Of a stretch of 64,000 nucleotides of DNA, positions 26,635 to 34,613 are shown one piece after another. Source of the stretch: Hartmannibacter diazotrophicus. GTDB lineage: Bacteria; Pseudomonadota; Alphaproteobacteria; Rhizobiales; Pleomorphomonadaceae. The notes under the pieces were generated by a model. The model saw only the letters and a list, made by a program, of their open reading frames with translations. It was not told the DNA's origin and made no database searches. Position 1 is the stretch's first letter. Each line of letters begins with the position of its first letter. The translations under genes were made by a program, and so were the position numbers. The DNA lies in contig NZ_LT960614.1 of the NCBI RefSeq assembly GCF_900231165.1, positions 2,974,550 through 3,038,549 on the forward strand. Direction: 5' to 3'.

Positions 26635-27405
26635 ATGGGGATCGATCCGATGACCGAGACGATGGCAAAAGCCAAGGCCCCACGGCTGCCCTTCCCGCAG
26701 GACCTGACCGGCTTGTCAAGAGAACGGCTGGAAGCCATGCACGATGCGGCGGCCAAGGTTCTTGAATGCGAACAGGCGCTTGCGCAATCCGGCTCGAATG
26801 TCGTCGCGGAGGTCCTGCGGGATCAGGGCGATTTCCTGATCTGGGAGCGCTACCCCAAGGGCGATCTCTTCGATCTTGCGAACCACAGCCACTATTTCTA
26901 CCACGCCCATACACGGCAAGAGATGGCGGACGGCGAGAACGGCCATTTCCATCTGTTTGTCCGGCCTGCTGAAATCGCAGCCGACATGAAGCCGTGGCAA
27001 CTGCCGGGGGCGGTAATCCCCGAGAACCCGGCCGACCGCTTCGCCCATATCGCCGCGATCAGCGTCGACAATTACGGCCGGCTGATCCGCATCTTCACCA
27101 CCAACCGCTGGGTGACCAACGAAACGCTCTATCGGGCGGAGGACGTCATCGCCCTGCTCGACCACTTCGCCATTGGGCTCGACCATCCAAGCCGGGCGCT
27201 GAACCAATGGCTCACCAGCCTCGTCACCCTCTACAGGCCGCAGTTGGAAGCGCTTCTCCGCGCCCGCGACGCCACGCTGGAGGCTTGGGCGAAAGAGCAT
27301 CCGGGCTCGGAAATCCTCGAAGACCGAAGGCTGCAGAACACCAGCGAGGTCTATGTCGACACGATCAAGCAGATCGAAGCGATCGAGACGGCGCTCGATA
27401 TCTGA
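26635..27405 (+). CDS. Conserved hypothetical protein (DUF6969-like)
   Basis: 256-residue soluble protein without signal peptide or membrane segments. It begins MGIDPMTETMAKAKAPRLPF; the ATG at 26650 is an alternative. Visible blocks are DQGDFLIWERYPKGDLFD, HSHYFYHAHTRQEM followed by GHFHLFVRP, and IFTTNRWVTNETLYRAEDV. The cluster of His residues (HSHYFYHAH, HFH) around residues 85-115 might bind a metal, but that is inference. It resembles the uncharacterised DUF6969 family. It begins about 60 bp after the sulfur-operon terminator, so it may or may not be part of the same response. Confidence 0.75.
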   Translation: MGIDPMTETMAKAKAPRLPFPQDLTGLSRERLEAMHDAAAKVLECEQALAQSGSNVVAEVLRDQGDFLIWERYPKGDLFDLANHSHYFYHAHTRQEMADGENGHFHLFVRPAEIAADMKPWQLPGAVIPENPADRFAHIAAISVDNYGRLIRIFTTNRWVTNETLYRAEDVIALLDHFAIGLDHPSRALNQWLTSLVTLYRPQLEALLRARDATLEAWAKEHPGSEILEDRRLQNTSEVYVDTIKQIEAIETALDI

Positions 27406-27533
27406 TGCACGGACAGCGCATTTGATCCCGCTCAATTCGGGAGAGCCCCATCCGGAGCAGAATTGGCCCATCGAAGAACAGGCGAAATGGTCACGCAACC
27501 CGGCGCCGACCTGCCGCCGAGAGGAATCCTGCG

Positions 27534-27953
27534 ATGGCGGAAATACCGGAACTCACCATTTCACCCGAGAAGGTCTGCTTCATCATCATGAAGATGCGCC
27601 AGTTCGACGCCAAGGAAGCGGGGACCGATCCCGATCCGGCCTCGAACGCGGCCGACGACAATGCCTGGTCCGTGCTGGAGGATACCAGCGACGATCCCGT
27701 CGTTCAGGAACTCTCCAGTGTCATCCGGTCGCTCAACGAGGACGAACAGATCGATCTGGTGGCCCTCGCCTGGCTTGGCCGGGGCGACGACAGCCTCGAG
27801 AGCTGGGACGATCTGCGCAACTCGGCCGCCGAGGCCCACAACAAGCGCACCGCCTCCTATCTCATCGGCATGCCGCTTCTGGCCGACTATCTGGAGGATG
27901 CGCTGTCGCAGTTCGATCTCAGTTGCGACGATCTGGAGATGGATCACCTCTGA
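27534..27953 (+). CDS. DUF3775 domain protein
   Basis: 139-residue acidic cytoplasmic protein. The arrangement ISPEKVCFIIMKMRQFDAKE, SVIRSLNEDEQIDLVALAWL, DLRNSAAEAHNKRTASYLIG and PLLADYLEDALSQF matches the DUF3775 family of Alphaproteobacteria. Its function is unknown. Its small size and acidity (many Asp/Glu) fit an adaptor or regulatory protein, which is only inference. The stop is followed by about 70 bp before the convergent PfkB kinase gene. Confidence 0.85.
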   Translation: MAEIPELTISPEKVCFIIMKMRQFDAKEAGTDPDPASNAADDNAWSVLEDTSDDPVVQELSSVIRSLNEDEQIDLVALAWLGRGDDSLESWDDLRNSAAEAHNKRTASYLIGMPLLADYLEDALSQFDLSCDDLEMDHL

Positions 27954-28025
27954 CGACGGCTCGCGGGTGTCCGGGAGCCGAAATTGCGGCTTCCGGTCCA
28001 TTTCAAACGCAACGGGCTGACGCGT

Positions 28026-28859
28026 TCAAGGTCCGCAGGAGACAGTCGGGATAAGGGCTTCCCGGTCCGCCAGAAAGCGAGCGGCAACGCTGGATGCATG
28101 TCGAACGGCAGTCGCAGGAACGGCGCCGCGAACGAGCGCGTCGGTCAGGCCGGCCGCAAAGACATCGCCGGCCCCTGTCGTATCACCGGCGGGCGGCGTC
28201 GGCGGAACCGCGATTTCGGCGATCTCGCCATTTTCCCAGAGCAGGACGGGTTCGCCGCCGTTCGTCAGCGCAATGGCCTGAAGCGCGTCACCGGCCATTG
28301 CCTTTCCACGTTCGAAAACCTGCCGGGGATCTTCATCGGGAAAGTCGACGCGGGAGGCGACCAGCATATGGGCCGGCCGATGCTCCTCCGGTTCCAACGG
28401 CATCTGCGCCACGACGATCGATTGCGCGAGGCGCTGGGTCAGCGCGGCAGGGTCGATCCGGCGCCTGTCAGCATAGATGGCGTCGGCCGCAACGTCCGGC
28501 AGATGGCCGAGCCGGCTGATCTGCGAGGTCTCGGCCAGCAGGATGGTCCGCTCCCCGGACGGCTCGACCAGAATCTCGGCCGGGCGCATTTGGCCGGCTT
28601 TCCAGCCGATGTAGGTCTCATCGAATCCCAGCGAGATCAGCGCGGCGCGCACCGTCTGCCCATTCGGATCGTCGGGAACGGCAACGCTGAAAAGAACCTG
28701 ATGACCGAGCGCCTTGAGGGCACAGGCAGCATTGAATCCGCCACCGCCAAGACGTGTCTCGACATCCCTGAACATCGTGCGCCCGCCGGGCGTCAGGCGC
28801 GTCGAAAGCCTCCAGACCCTGTCGATGTTGACACCGCCCGCGACGAGAACAGTCGCCAT
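28026..28859 (-). CDS. PfkB-family carbohydrate/nucleoside kinase
   Basis: 277-residue ribokinase-superfamily kinase. The N-terminal block VLVAGGVNIDRVWRL and RLGGGGFNAACALKALGHQV (substrate and Gly-Gly region) plus the C-terminal ATP/anion-hole signature DTTGAGDVFAAGL, with the catalytic Asp of GAGD, are clear. The substrate is undetermined: the family phosphorylates sugars, nucleosides or adenosine. The start at 28859 (MATVLVAGG) is chosen by family N-terminus and an AGGGAA site; the frame is open to 28970. It lies in the same orientation as, and downstream of, a phosphoribosyltransferase gene. Confidence 0.9.
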   Translation of the reverse strand: MATVLVAGGVNIDRVWRLSTRLTPGGRTMFRDVETRLGGGGFNAACALKALGHQVLFSVAVPDDPNGQTVRAALISLGFDETYIGWKAGQMRPAEILVEPSGERTILLAETSQISRLGHLPDVAADAIYADRRRIDPAALTQRLAQSIVVAQMPLEPEEHRPAHMLVASRVDFPDEDPRQVFERGKAMAGDALQAIALTNGGEPVLLWENGEIAEIAVPPTPPAGDTTGAGDVFAAGLTDALVRGAVPATAVRHASSVAARFLADREALIPTVSCGP

Positions 28860-29057
28860 CGATACCGGTTCCCTTTCCGCCGAACGCCCTGACGCTGGGC
28901 CGCCGACCCGCAAGGGCGTCCGGAACTCGTCCAAAGCCGCAATAACCCGACCGCCCGCGATTGCCGTCACGGATTCCTGCTCCGCGTTTGAGGCAAATCG
29001 TGTCCGAGGTTTTGGAACCGCGCTTAATTTTTTGCAAACGATAAGAGGGAGCCCGGA

Positions 29058-29723
29058 TCAGTCCGATGCCTCTTCGTCGGCGGAAACGGGAAAACGCGCC
29101 AGCGTGTCGATCACCTCGTCGTCGCCGACCTGACGAAAGTCGTCATAAAAGCCCCCGATGGAGCTGAAGAATTCCGGCGAGGCGAGGCAGATGAGTTCAT
29201 CGACCTCGCGGCGAAGCTCGGCGACCGTATCGGCGGGCGCGACGGGGACGGCAAGGACGAGTTCCTTCGGATGCCGCTGACGGATGGCTCGCAGCGCCGC
29301 CTTCACCGTCGCCCCGGTGGCAATTCCATCATCAATGACAATGACGATACGTCCCGCCAGCACGGCACGCTTGCGGCTGCCGAGATAGAGTTCCCGCCGC
29401 CGTTCGATTTCGGCAAGCTCACGGTCCTTCGTCGCCTCGAAGTCCGCCTCGAAAATCCGCGACATCGAGATGACCGACGCGTTTCGAACGACGATCGGCT
29501 GATCGCCGTCGACGACGGCGCCCATGGCAAGTTCGGGCTCATGGGGCACGCCGATCTTGCGCACCAGAACGAGGTCGAGCGGCGCCTTGAGGCTTTCGGC
29601 AACTTGCGCCGCGACGGGAACGCCGCCGCGCGGCAGTGCGAGGATGACCGGCTGCCGTCCGGCATAACCGGCGAGTGCCTTGGCCAGCCGCTGGCCGGCG
29701 TCCGTTCTATCTGTGAACCGCAT
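29058..29723 (-). CDS. Phosphoribosyltransferase, paralogue 1
   Basis: 221-residue type I phosphoribosyltransferase. The PRPP motif is IVIVIDDGIATGATVKAAL (about residues 119-137), and the N-terminal block VILALPRGGVPVAA is the usual second signature. Members of this group are often found with stress, dienelactone-hydrolase or erythromycin-esterase genes, and their base substrate is unknown. A close paralogue lies at 32911-33570, sharing long blocks such as LPRGGVPVAA, ELAMGAV and ELVLAVPVAPADT. The start at 29723 overlaps by 17 bp the end of the upstream HhH gene. Confidence 0.9.
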   Translation of the reverse strand: MRFTDRTDAGQRLAKALAGYAGRQPVILALPRGGVPVAAQVAESLKAPLDLVLVRKIGVPHEPELAMGAVVDGDQPIVVRNASVISMSRIFEADFEATKDRELAEIERRRELYLGSRKRAVLAGRIVIVIDDGIATGATVKAALRAIRQRHPKELVLAVPVAPADTVAELRREVDELICLASPEFFSSIGGFYDDFRQVGDDEVIDTLARFPVSADEEASD

Positions 29724-29982
29724 GTTTGCCCCCGCCTCCCGGATCGGACTGCGCCCTGTGTTCCTCCGGTTTGCCGAAATGGCGTTCGAACCAATCGCCA
29801 GCGAGGGCGGCCGCAGCCCGCCTGTAGGCCCTGCTGCGAAAGCCATAGGCCCCCTGCTGGTCGAGCAGGTCGGAAAAGTTCCTCAGACGGGACGCAATGG
29901 CGGCATTTTCCGCGATCGGACCGCCCTTCGGGTGTCCGTCCGTTGCGTCCGATGTCGATTCCGGCGTTACAGCACCCGGCAT
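29707..29982 (-). CDS. Stand-alone PolX-type helix-hairpin-helix (HhH_8-like) protein
   Basis: 91-residue small protein. Its core, NAAIASRLRNFSDLLDQQG followed by GFRSRAYRRAAAALAGD, closely parallels the first 40 residues of the PolX encoded at 40024-41742 (NADIAALFQRMADLLDIEG, then PFRVRAYRRAAATI). This is the DNA polymerase beta N-terminal HhH fold, which binds DNA ends or 5' phosphates, but here no polymerase or PHP domain follows. The ATG at 29982 and the reading frame are supported by this similarity, and the 17-bp overlap with the phosphoribosyltransferase suggests one operon. The exact role is unknown. Confidence 0.75.
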   Translation of the reverse strand: MPGAVTPESTSDATDGHPKGGPIAENAAIASRLRNFSDLLDQQGAYGFRSRAYRRAAAALAGDWFERHFGKPEEHRAQSDPGGGGKHAVHR

Positions 29983-30065
29983 CCCCAGGCCTTTCCTTCC
30001 CAAGTGTGGACGGAACGCGCAGCCAATGCCTCTCCGCTCAAGTCGATGTTCGTCGATATGACCGA

Positions 30066-30542
30066 TCAACCGACGCCCAGTCGTGCGCCAAAGGCGGCCG
30101 CCTTGTAGCGATAGGCGCCCGATTTCAGCTCGGCTTCGAGAATAGCCAGCTTCGCCGCCGGCGTAGAGCTGCACATCGCCGCCATGTCGGCCATGGCCTT
30201 GTCCGCACCGGCACCGCCAAGCGTGCAGAACAGGGCCACGCGCTTCAGCCTGGTGCCATAGTGCGCCAGATAGGCGCGCATGGGCGATGACATCGTTCCG
30301 GCCCAGACCGGCGTGCCCATAATGACAAGGCCGTAGTCGGCGGGGTTCTTCTCCGCCGGTTCGATCTCGGCGAGCTTTCTTTGCCAGGCCTCCCGTCCCG
30401 ACCGGAACCAGCCCCAGAGCCCGTTCCGCTCGCCGGGTTCGCGGATCTCCTCGATTTCCGCCGCGCAGGACTCGGCCACAGCCAAGGCGACCTTCCGCGT
30501 ATTCCCCGTCCGCGAAAAGTAGACGACAAGCACATCGGCCAT
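30066..30542 (-). CDS. Flavodoxin-family protein
   Basis: 158-residue flavodoxin-fold protein. The N-terminus VLVVYFSRTGNTRKVALAVA holds the FMN-phosphate loop (S-R-T-G-N-T). The middle MGTPVWAGTMSSPMRAYL and the later FCTLGGAGADKAM supply the other FMN loops. Family members are electron carriers or NAD(P)H-dependent FMN reductases, and the redox partner is not evident. It heads a minus-strand set with the HhH protein, phosphoribosyltransferase and PfkB kinase genes, with an 83-bp gap to the HhH gene. Confidence 0.9.
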   Translation of the reverse strand: MADVLVVYFSRTGNTRKVALAVAESCAAEIEEIREPGERNGLWGWFRSGREAWQRKLAEIEPAEKNPADYGLVIMGTPVWAGTMSSPMRAYLAHYGTRLKRVALFCTLGGAGADKAMADMAAMCSSTPAAKLAILEAELKSGAYRYKAAAFGARLGVG

Positions 30543-30694
30543 TCACGTCTCTCCCCTGCTGCGAAATCGGGACCGGGGTGCGGGGCCAAACGCCGGACTC
30601 AAGTAACCTCGACCGTTCGGCACGCTTCCCGGCAGGGACGTTTCCCCCGTTCCTCAACTCCTTGCCGAGTAAGGTCCGGAACGATCAGGCTGTC

Positions 30695-30708
30695 ATTGAT
30701 CAATATCA
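30695..30708. promoter_or_regulatory. FNR/FixK-like box, one mismatch
   Basis: TTGATCAATATCAT differs from TTGAT-N4-ATCAA only in the last base. It lies about 150 bp upstream of the flavodoxin gene start. Confidence 0.45.
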
Positions 30709-30781
30709 TCGTCATGACCGCCGGGATCATCGCAAGTATTGAGGCAGGGAACCGACCGATGCGCGAGCGCGTTGTAGCTCG

Positions 30782-30795
30782 TTGACCGCCATCAA
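30782..30795. promoter_or_regulatory. FNR/FixK-like box
   Basis: TTGACCGCCATCAA fits TTGAY-N4-RTCAA. Its centre is about 177 bp upstream of the start at 30966. Confidence 0.6.
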
Positions 30796-30965
30796 TGATT
30801 TTCGGGCGGTCATCACCAATGCTGAAAAGGAATTGCAGCAAGCCAAACCCGGTCGAGCGTCTCGCCAGAAATCCGCCGCATCGGCCGGCCAAGGCGCCGC
30901 CAAACCGATACGGCAAGCGGATGTTCCTCGCCCTCCGTCCGGCATCGAACGCAAGGCATACGGCC

Positions 30966-31250
30966 ATGACAAAGGACGAATTCGAACAGGCCCTTCTCAA
31001 TCCCGCCTCGGTCTTCAAGTCCCCCGAAGCGGTTCTGGAGGAAAGCAGCCTCACGAAGAGGCAGAAGACCGAAATTCTGCTGCAGTGGGAGTATAACGCT
31101 GCCGAGGAAGCGGTGGCGCTCGAAGAAGGCATGCCGGGCGAGGAGACCAACATGCTGCACCGCGTGCTGACGGCGCTTGGGCAGGTGGCAGGTCCGATCG
31201 ACGTGGAGCATACCGGCCCCTCCAAGCAGCATGGCCTGCGAGAGACGTAG
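30966..31250 (+). CDS. Small conserved-looking protein next to hsp20, unknown function
   Basis: 94-residue soluble protein beginning MTKDEFEQALLNPASVFKSP. It has a helical, charged composition (VLEESSLTKRQKTEILLQWE, then YNAAEEAVALEEGMPGEE). The segment SVFKSPEAVLEESSLTKRQK is amphipathic and could be a short interaction helix. I do not recognise a catalytic motif. The ATG at 30966 is chosen because the frame upstream becomes arginine/proline-rich like non-coding translation. It is preceded by an FNR/FixK-like box and followed by hsp20, so it is probably part of the same stress response. Confidence 0.72.
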   Translation: MTKDEFEQALLNPASVFKSPEAVLEESSLTKRQKTEILLQWEYNAAEEAVALEEGMPGEETNMLHRVLTALGQVAGPIDVEHTGPSKQHGLRET

Positions 31251-31374
31251 GCCGCTGTTTCTGGAGCGGAGCCTGCCGAATTCACGCGATTGCGGACAGG
31301 GCATGCTCGCATCCAAAGCTCGCGTCACAGTCATGGACGCAAGCACGCATCAGCGTCCGGAAGCCCCGGAGTCA

Positions 31375-31388
31375 TTGACATCGGTCAA
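31375..31388. promoter_or_regulatory. FNR/FixK-like box upstream of hsp20
   Basis: The palindrome TTGACATCGGTCAA is centred about 198 bp before the hsp20 start, inside a 329-bp region (31251-31579) with no other convincing feature. Confidence 0.6.
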
Positions 31389-31579
31389 TGCCGCGAGAGC
31401 CGCTTCGCGCTCCCATGCCGCACGGGCTTTGACAGGCTTCGAGACTGAAGCCGAGGGCGATCCCCGAACCGCCGATGTCCGAGGCCCGGATGTGTCAACA
31501 ACGCAAGAGCGGGACGCCGGAGCGGTCTTCCTGCAAGCAGACGTCAGGAAGATGCGGGCGGACCAGGGAGACGATAGCC

Positions 31580-32125
31580 ATGGTCGACACAGTTGCGAAA
31601 GTACCGGTGCAGAAAGAAGCCGCCGCCAATACACCGCCAGCCACGACGGAAGAGCACACGTGGCCTTTCCAGAGCCTGCGCCGGGAAATCGATCGCCTCT
31701 TCGACGATTTCATGCCGACCTCGCGCATGCTGCCGTTGAGCCGGCCGGGCTTCGGCTTCGAGGTCATGTGGCCGAGGAGCCAGGACTTTCTCGTCGCTCC
31801 CGCCATGGATCTTGTCGAAAAGGACGGCGGCTATGAGATCAGCGCCGAATTGCCGGGCATCGACGAGAAGAACATCGAAGTGAAGATCGCCGGCGGCCTG
31901 CTGACGATCAAGGGCGAAAAGACCGAGGAAAAGGAGAAGAAGGACAAGGAATACCATATGTCCGAGCGACGCTATGGGTCCTTCCAGCGCTCCTTCAAGC
32001 TGCCCGAGGGTGTCGATGCCGACGCCATCAAGGCCGACATCAGCAAGGGTGTCCTGACCGTCAAGATGCCGAAGAGCGCCGAGGCGAAGAAGAGCGAGAA
32101 GACAATCCCCGTCAAGGCGGCGTGA
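31580..32125 (+). CDS. Small heat shock protein, Hsp20/alpha-crystallin family
   Basis: 181-residue ATP-independent holdase chaperone. The alpha-crystallin domain spans about residues 75-165: VAPAMDLVEKDGGYEISAEL, PGIDEKNIEVKIAGGLLTIK, YGSFQRSFKLPEGVDAD and the closing GVLTVKMPK. The start at 31580 (MVDTVAKVPVQ) follows GGGAG; upstream frame extension is unlike a family N-terminus. The long hydrophilic N-terminal arm with WPFQSLRREIDRLFDDF is typical of the class A-like Hsp20 found with microaerobic genes. It lies downstream of an FNR/FixK-like box. Confidence 0.93.
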   Translation: MVDTVAKVPVQKEAAANTPPATTEEHTWPFQSLRREIDRLFDDFMPTSRMLPLSRPGFGFEVMWPRSQDFLVAPAMDLVEKDGGYEISAELPGIDEKNIEVKIAGGLLTIKGEKTEEKEKKDKEYHMSERRYGSFQRSFKLPEGVDADAIKADISKGVLTVKMPKSAEAKKSEKTIPVKAA

Positions 32126-32253
32126 CGATCAGGAATTGAGTCTGGGTGCGATAGACGCGGAGCCTTCGCTCGGCGATGGCCCTGCGGCATTGGGGCGGCA
32201 CAACAAGAAGACAAAAACACCGGCAGATCTGCTGCAAACGGGAGACGGTGCTG

Positions 32254-32604
32254 ATGATTGACACAGACGACCACGGCTCACGGCCGCGTACCAACGACGC
32301 CCGCCTGGGCGTCTGCCCTCGCCTCACCTTGTCGGTGCTGGTCGATCTGGGTCTGAGCACCAGCAATATTGCGCACTACTGGAATCGCAAGACCGGCTTC
32401 GTGGAAGACATGATCTCCCACTACGGCATTTTCTCGCCTGACGACTGCTGTGCGGGCGGCCACCGGTGCGCCGATCTCGAAGGCATCTGCCCGATTTTCG
32501 ACGGGCTGTCCGGCCAGCCAGCCGCGCGCGGCGCAACCCGGCAAGAGCACCGGCATCCGGCGTCGGCCGAACCCGTTGGTTTCCGGGAGAAAAAGCTCAA
32601 CTAG
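32254..32604 (+). CDS. Small cysteine-containing protein, unknown function
   Basis: 116-residue frame starting with ATG at 32254 after a GGGAGACGG ribosome site. The middle, TLSVLVDLGLSTSNIAHYWN then FVEDMISHYGIF, reads like a folded helical domain. It is followed by a cysteine cluster in DDCCAGGHRCADLEGICP: four Cys and one His within about 20 residues, possibly a metal site. The C-terminus is low-complexity. I do not recognise the family. It follows hsp20 by 128 bp on the same strand. It may be a real small gene, but an overlapping antisense frame of similar length keeps confidence moderate. Confidence 0.55.
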   Translation: MIDTDDHGSRPRTNDARLGVCPRLTLSVLVDLGLSTSNIAHYWNRKTGFVEDMISHYGIFSPDDCCAGGHRCADLEGICPIFDGLSGQPAARGATRQEHRHPASAEPVGFREKKLN

Positions 32605-32731
32605 AGCAATTCCTGGACCCAGGAACATCGTTACCAAGACAAGGGCGCCGCCGCGTTCGGACGAACCGAACCGGGCGCCCTCTTTCTGTCCGTTCCCACC
32701 AGCGAGCCATCAAGACCGCATGGCCGTTCAA

Positions 32732-32745
32732 TTGATCCCAATCAA
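32732..32745. promoter_or_regulatory. Canonical FNR/FixK box upstream of phosphoribosyltransferase 2
   Basis: TTGATCCCAATCAA matches the consensus TTGAT-N4-ATCAA exactly. Its centre is about 172 bp before the start at 32911, within a 306-bp non-coding stretch (32605-32910) that otherwise shows nothing. Confidence 0.75.
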
Positions 32746-32910
32746 GGAAGCCGGCTGCCAAAACGCCGACAGTATTGCTGTCGGCGGCGGCGTGTCCTTC
32801 GCGGCGACACACACTGAAGAATGATGCCGCACGGGCGTGCCAGCGAGGCGACGGCTGCAAGGCGACGGCAGTTGCAAGCATGCCGAGGATCCATATCCTG
32901 CGAGGTCTAA

Positions 32911-33570
32911 ATGCCCTTCGATAACAGACGGGAAGCCGGTCGCAAGCTTGCAGAGGCGCTGGCAAGTTACAGGGCCAAGGAGCCCGTCATCCTGGCGCTT
33001 CCTCGTGGCGGCGTTCCGGTCGCCGCCGAGGTGGCCGATGCGCTCGGCGCCCCGCTGGATCTTGTCATCGCACGCAAGGTCGGACTGCCGGATCACCCCG
33101 AACTGGCGATGGGCGCGGTCTCGGACGGCGCAGAGCCCGTCATCATTCGCAACGAGGATGTCATCCGGGCCTCCCGCATCGGCAAGTTGCAGTTCGACGC
33201 CGCGTGCCGGACGGAGATCGAGGAAATCGAAAGACGGCGTCAGCGCTACGCCGGCCCTCGCGACCGCCCGGACCTGAAGGGGCGGGTCGTCATCGTGGTC
33301 GACGACGGGATCGCCACGGGGGCAACCGCGAAGGCGGCACTTGGTGCCGTCCGCCAGCAGCACCCCCGGGAGTTGGTTCTCGCGGTTCCGGTGGCGCCGG
33401 CCGACACGATCGGCGACCTGCGCCGCGAGACGGACCGGCTGGTCTGCCTCGAAACGCCCGAACTCTTTGGCGCAATCGGATTTTTCTACGTCGATTTCCG
33501 GCCCGCGCGCGACGAAGAAGTGATTTCGATCCTCCAGGACGTCAGGACAAGGCGAGAGGGCACGCCTTAG
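32911..33570 (+). CDS. Phosphoribosyltransferase, paralogue 2
   Basis: 219-residue paralogue of the protein at 29058-29723, with the PRPP motif VVIVVDDGIATGATAKAAL and the LPRGGVPVAAEVADALGAPL block. Also shared are ELAMGAV, IEEIERRRQRY and ELVLAVPVAPADT. Conservation is highest in the PRPP and hood regions and lower at the C-terminus, as expected for retained enzymes with possibly different regulation. The upstream canonical FNR/FixK box suggests induction under low oxygen. Its substrate is unknown. Confidence 0.9.
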   Translation: MPFDNRREAGRKLAEALASYRAKEPVILALPRGGVPVAAEVADALGAPLDLVIARKVGLPDHPELAMGAVSDGAEPVIIRNEDVIRASRIGKLQFDAACRTEIEEIERRRQRYAGPRDRPDLKGRVVIVVDDGIATGATAKAALGAVRQQHPRELVLAVPVAPADTIGDLRRETDRLVCLETPELFGAIGFFYVDFRPARDEEVISILQDVRTRREGTP

Positions 33571-33623
33571 GGCATGTCCCGGCAAGTCCTGGGGAGAGCG
33601 CTTTGGGCCGCTCCTCGATGTCC

Positions 33624-34394
33624 TTAGCCAAAACAGCTCAGGCTGCGAAGCCGCGCGACATTCGTGACCCGGATGTTGTTGTGCTTTTCGATTGAGATGA
33701 TCCCGCGGCGTTTGAGGTCGGAAAAGACCCTGCTGACCGTTTCCGTGGTCAGGCCGAGATAGTCCGCCGTCTCCTGGCGCGTCAGCGGCAGGATGAAATG
33801 CGCGTCGCAATCCGGTACGGTCTTTGGCCCGGGATCGTCCGAAGGCGTCTCGTCCAGAATGCTCAGGAGAAATGTCGAGACACGCTCCGTTGCGGACTTC
33901 GCCCCCAGCATCACGGCATGGGAATGCAGGCGAACGACCCGCCGTTCCAGATAGTCCCTGACATAGCTTCGCATCTCGGGCCGGGCTTCCAGATGGTTTC
34001 GGGAAAAGGCGCAGAGATCCGCCTCCACGACCGCCTCGGCCGTGCAATCATGCCGCCCGTCTGACGCAAGGCCCAGAAGATCGCCCTGCCCGAGCCATTC
34101 GACGATCTGGCGCCGGCCGTCATCGAGAACGCGATAGAGGATGACGGAACCGGCGACGATCACGTGGAACTGCGAGGCCTCGTCGTCCTGATAGAAGATG
34201 ACGTGACGGGCGGGGAAAGTCCGCCTGCGGCCACCGTCGTCGCACAGACGGCGAAAGGTCGGATCGCTGCCGCGGGCCAACGGGCGGATAGCAAGGTCAT
34301 CCCCTGCCCGCACTTGATCCCGGTCCTGGACAGCGACGGCCAGGGGCCCGCCCTCCCGGCTGTCAGCATGAGGCAGAAGGATCCTGTCCTGCAT
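33624..34394 (-). CDS. Crp/Fnr-family transcription regulator (FixK-like, no Fe-S cysteines)
   Basis: 256-residue regulator. The cyclic-nucleotide-binding-like beta-roll contains FHVIVAGSVILYRVLDDGRR and IVEWLGQGDLLGLA. The C-terminal winged helix-turn-helix is LPLTRQETADYLGLTTETVSRVFSDLKRRGII. No N-terminal FNR-type cysteine cluster is present, so it fits FixK-like or other non-Fe-S members. The start at 34394 is chosen by a GTGAGG-like ribosome site; the frame is open to 34589. It is convergent with phosphoribosyltransferase 2 and lies downstream of the CBS gene. It is a candidate reader of the TTGAY-N4-RTCAA boxes nearby. Confidence 0.88.
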   Translation of the reverse strand: MQDRILLPHADSREGGPLAVAVQDRDQVRAGDDLAIRPLARGSDPTFRRLCDDGGRRRTFPARHVIFYQDDEASQFHVIVAGSVILYRVLDDGRRQIVEWLGQGDLLGLASDGRHDCTAEAVVEADLCAFSRNHLEARPEMRSYVRDYLERRVVRLHSHAVMLGAKSATERVSTFLLSILDETPSDDPGPKTVPDCDAHFILPLTRQETADYLGLTTETVSRVFSDLKRRGIISIEKHNNIRVTNVARLRSLSCFG

Positions 34395-34613
34395 GACGAA
34401 AGGCCTCACGTGGCGACTGGATGGCAACGCCTGACACGCCATCGAGGACATGTCGCGCAGAGCCGGGAAGCGCCGGAACCCTGTCTTGGGTTCCGGCACA
34501 ATGATCACAGCCGGAACGCCCATACTCCGGCGCCCCAGGGGAAGCATCCGCCCCGCCCCGGGGAAAGAAGCGTCGGAAAGCGGCCACATGAATGCATGCG
34601 GCCCGGCGCCGCC

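Larger units (their letters stand above)
30543..30965. other. Divergent intergenic region with two FNR/FixK-like boxes
   Basis: 423 bp between the flavodoxin gene (minus) and the small stress-region gene (plus). No coding sequence is convincing. It holds TTGACCGCCATCAA at 30782 and the near-match TTGATCAATATCAT at 30695. Confidence 0.6.

Noticed and set aside
30599-31312. Long minus-strand open frame over the small gene at 30966
   Set aside because: Its composition is Ser/Arg/Ala-rich without a family pattern, and the plus-strand 94-aa protein has better start context and more ordinary composition.
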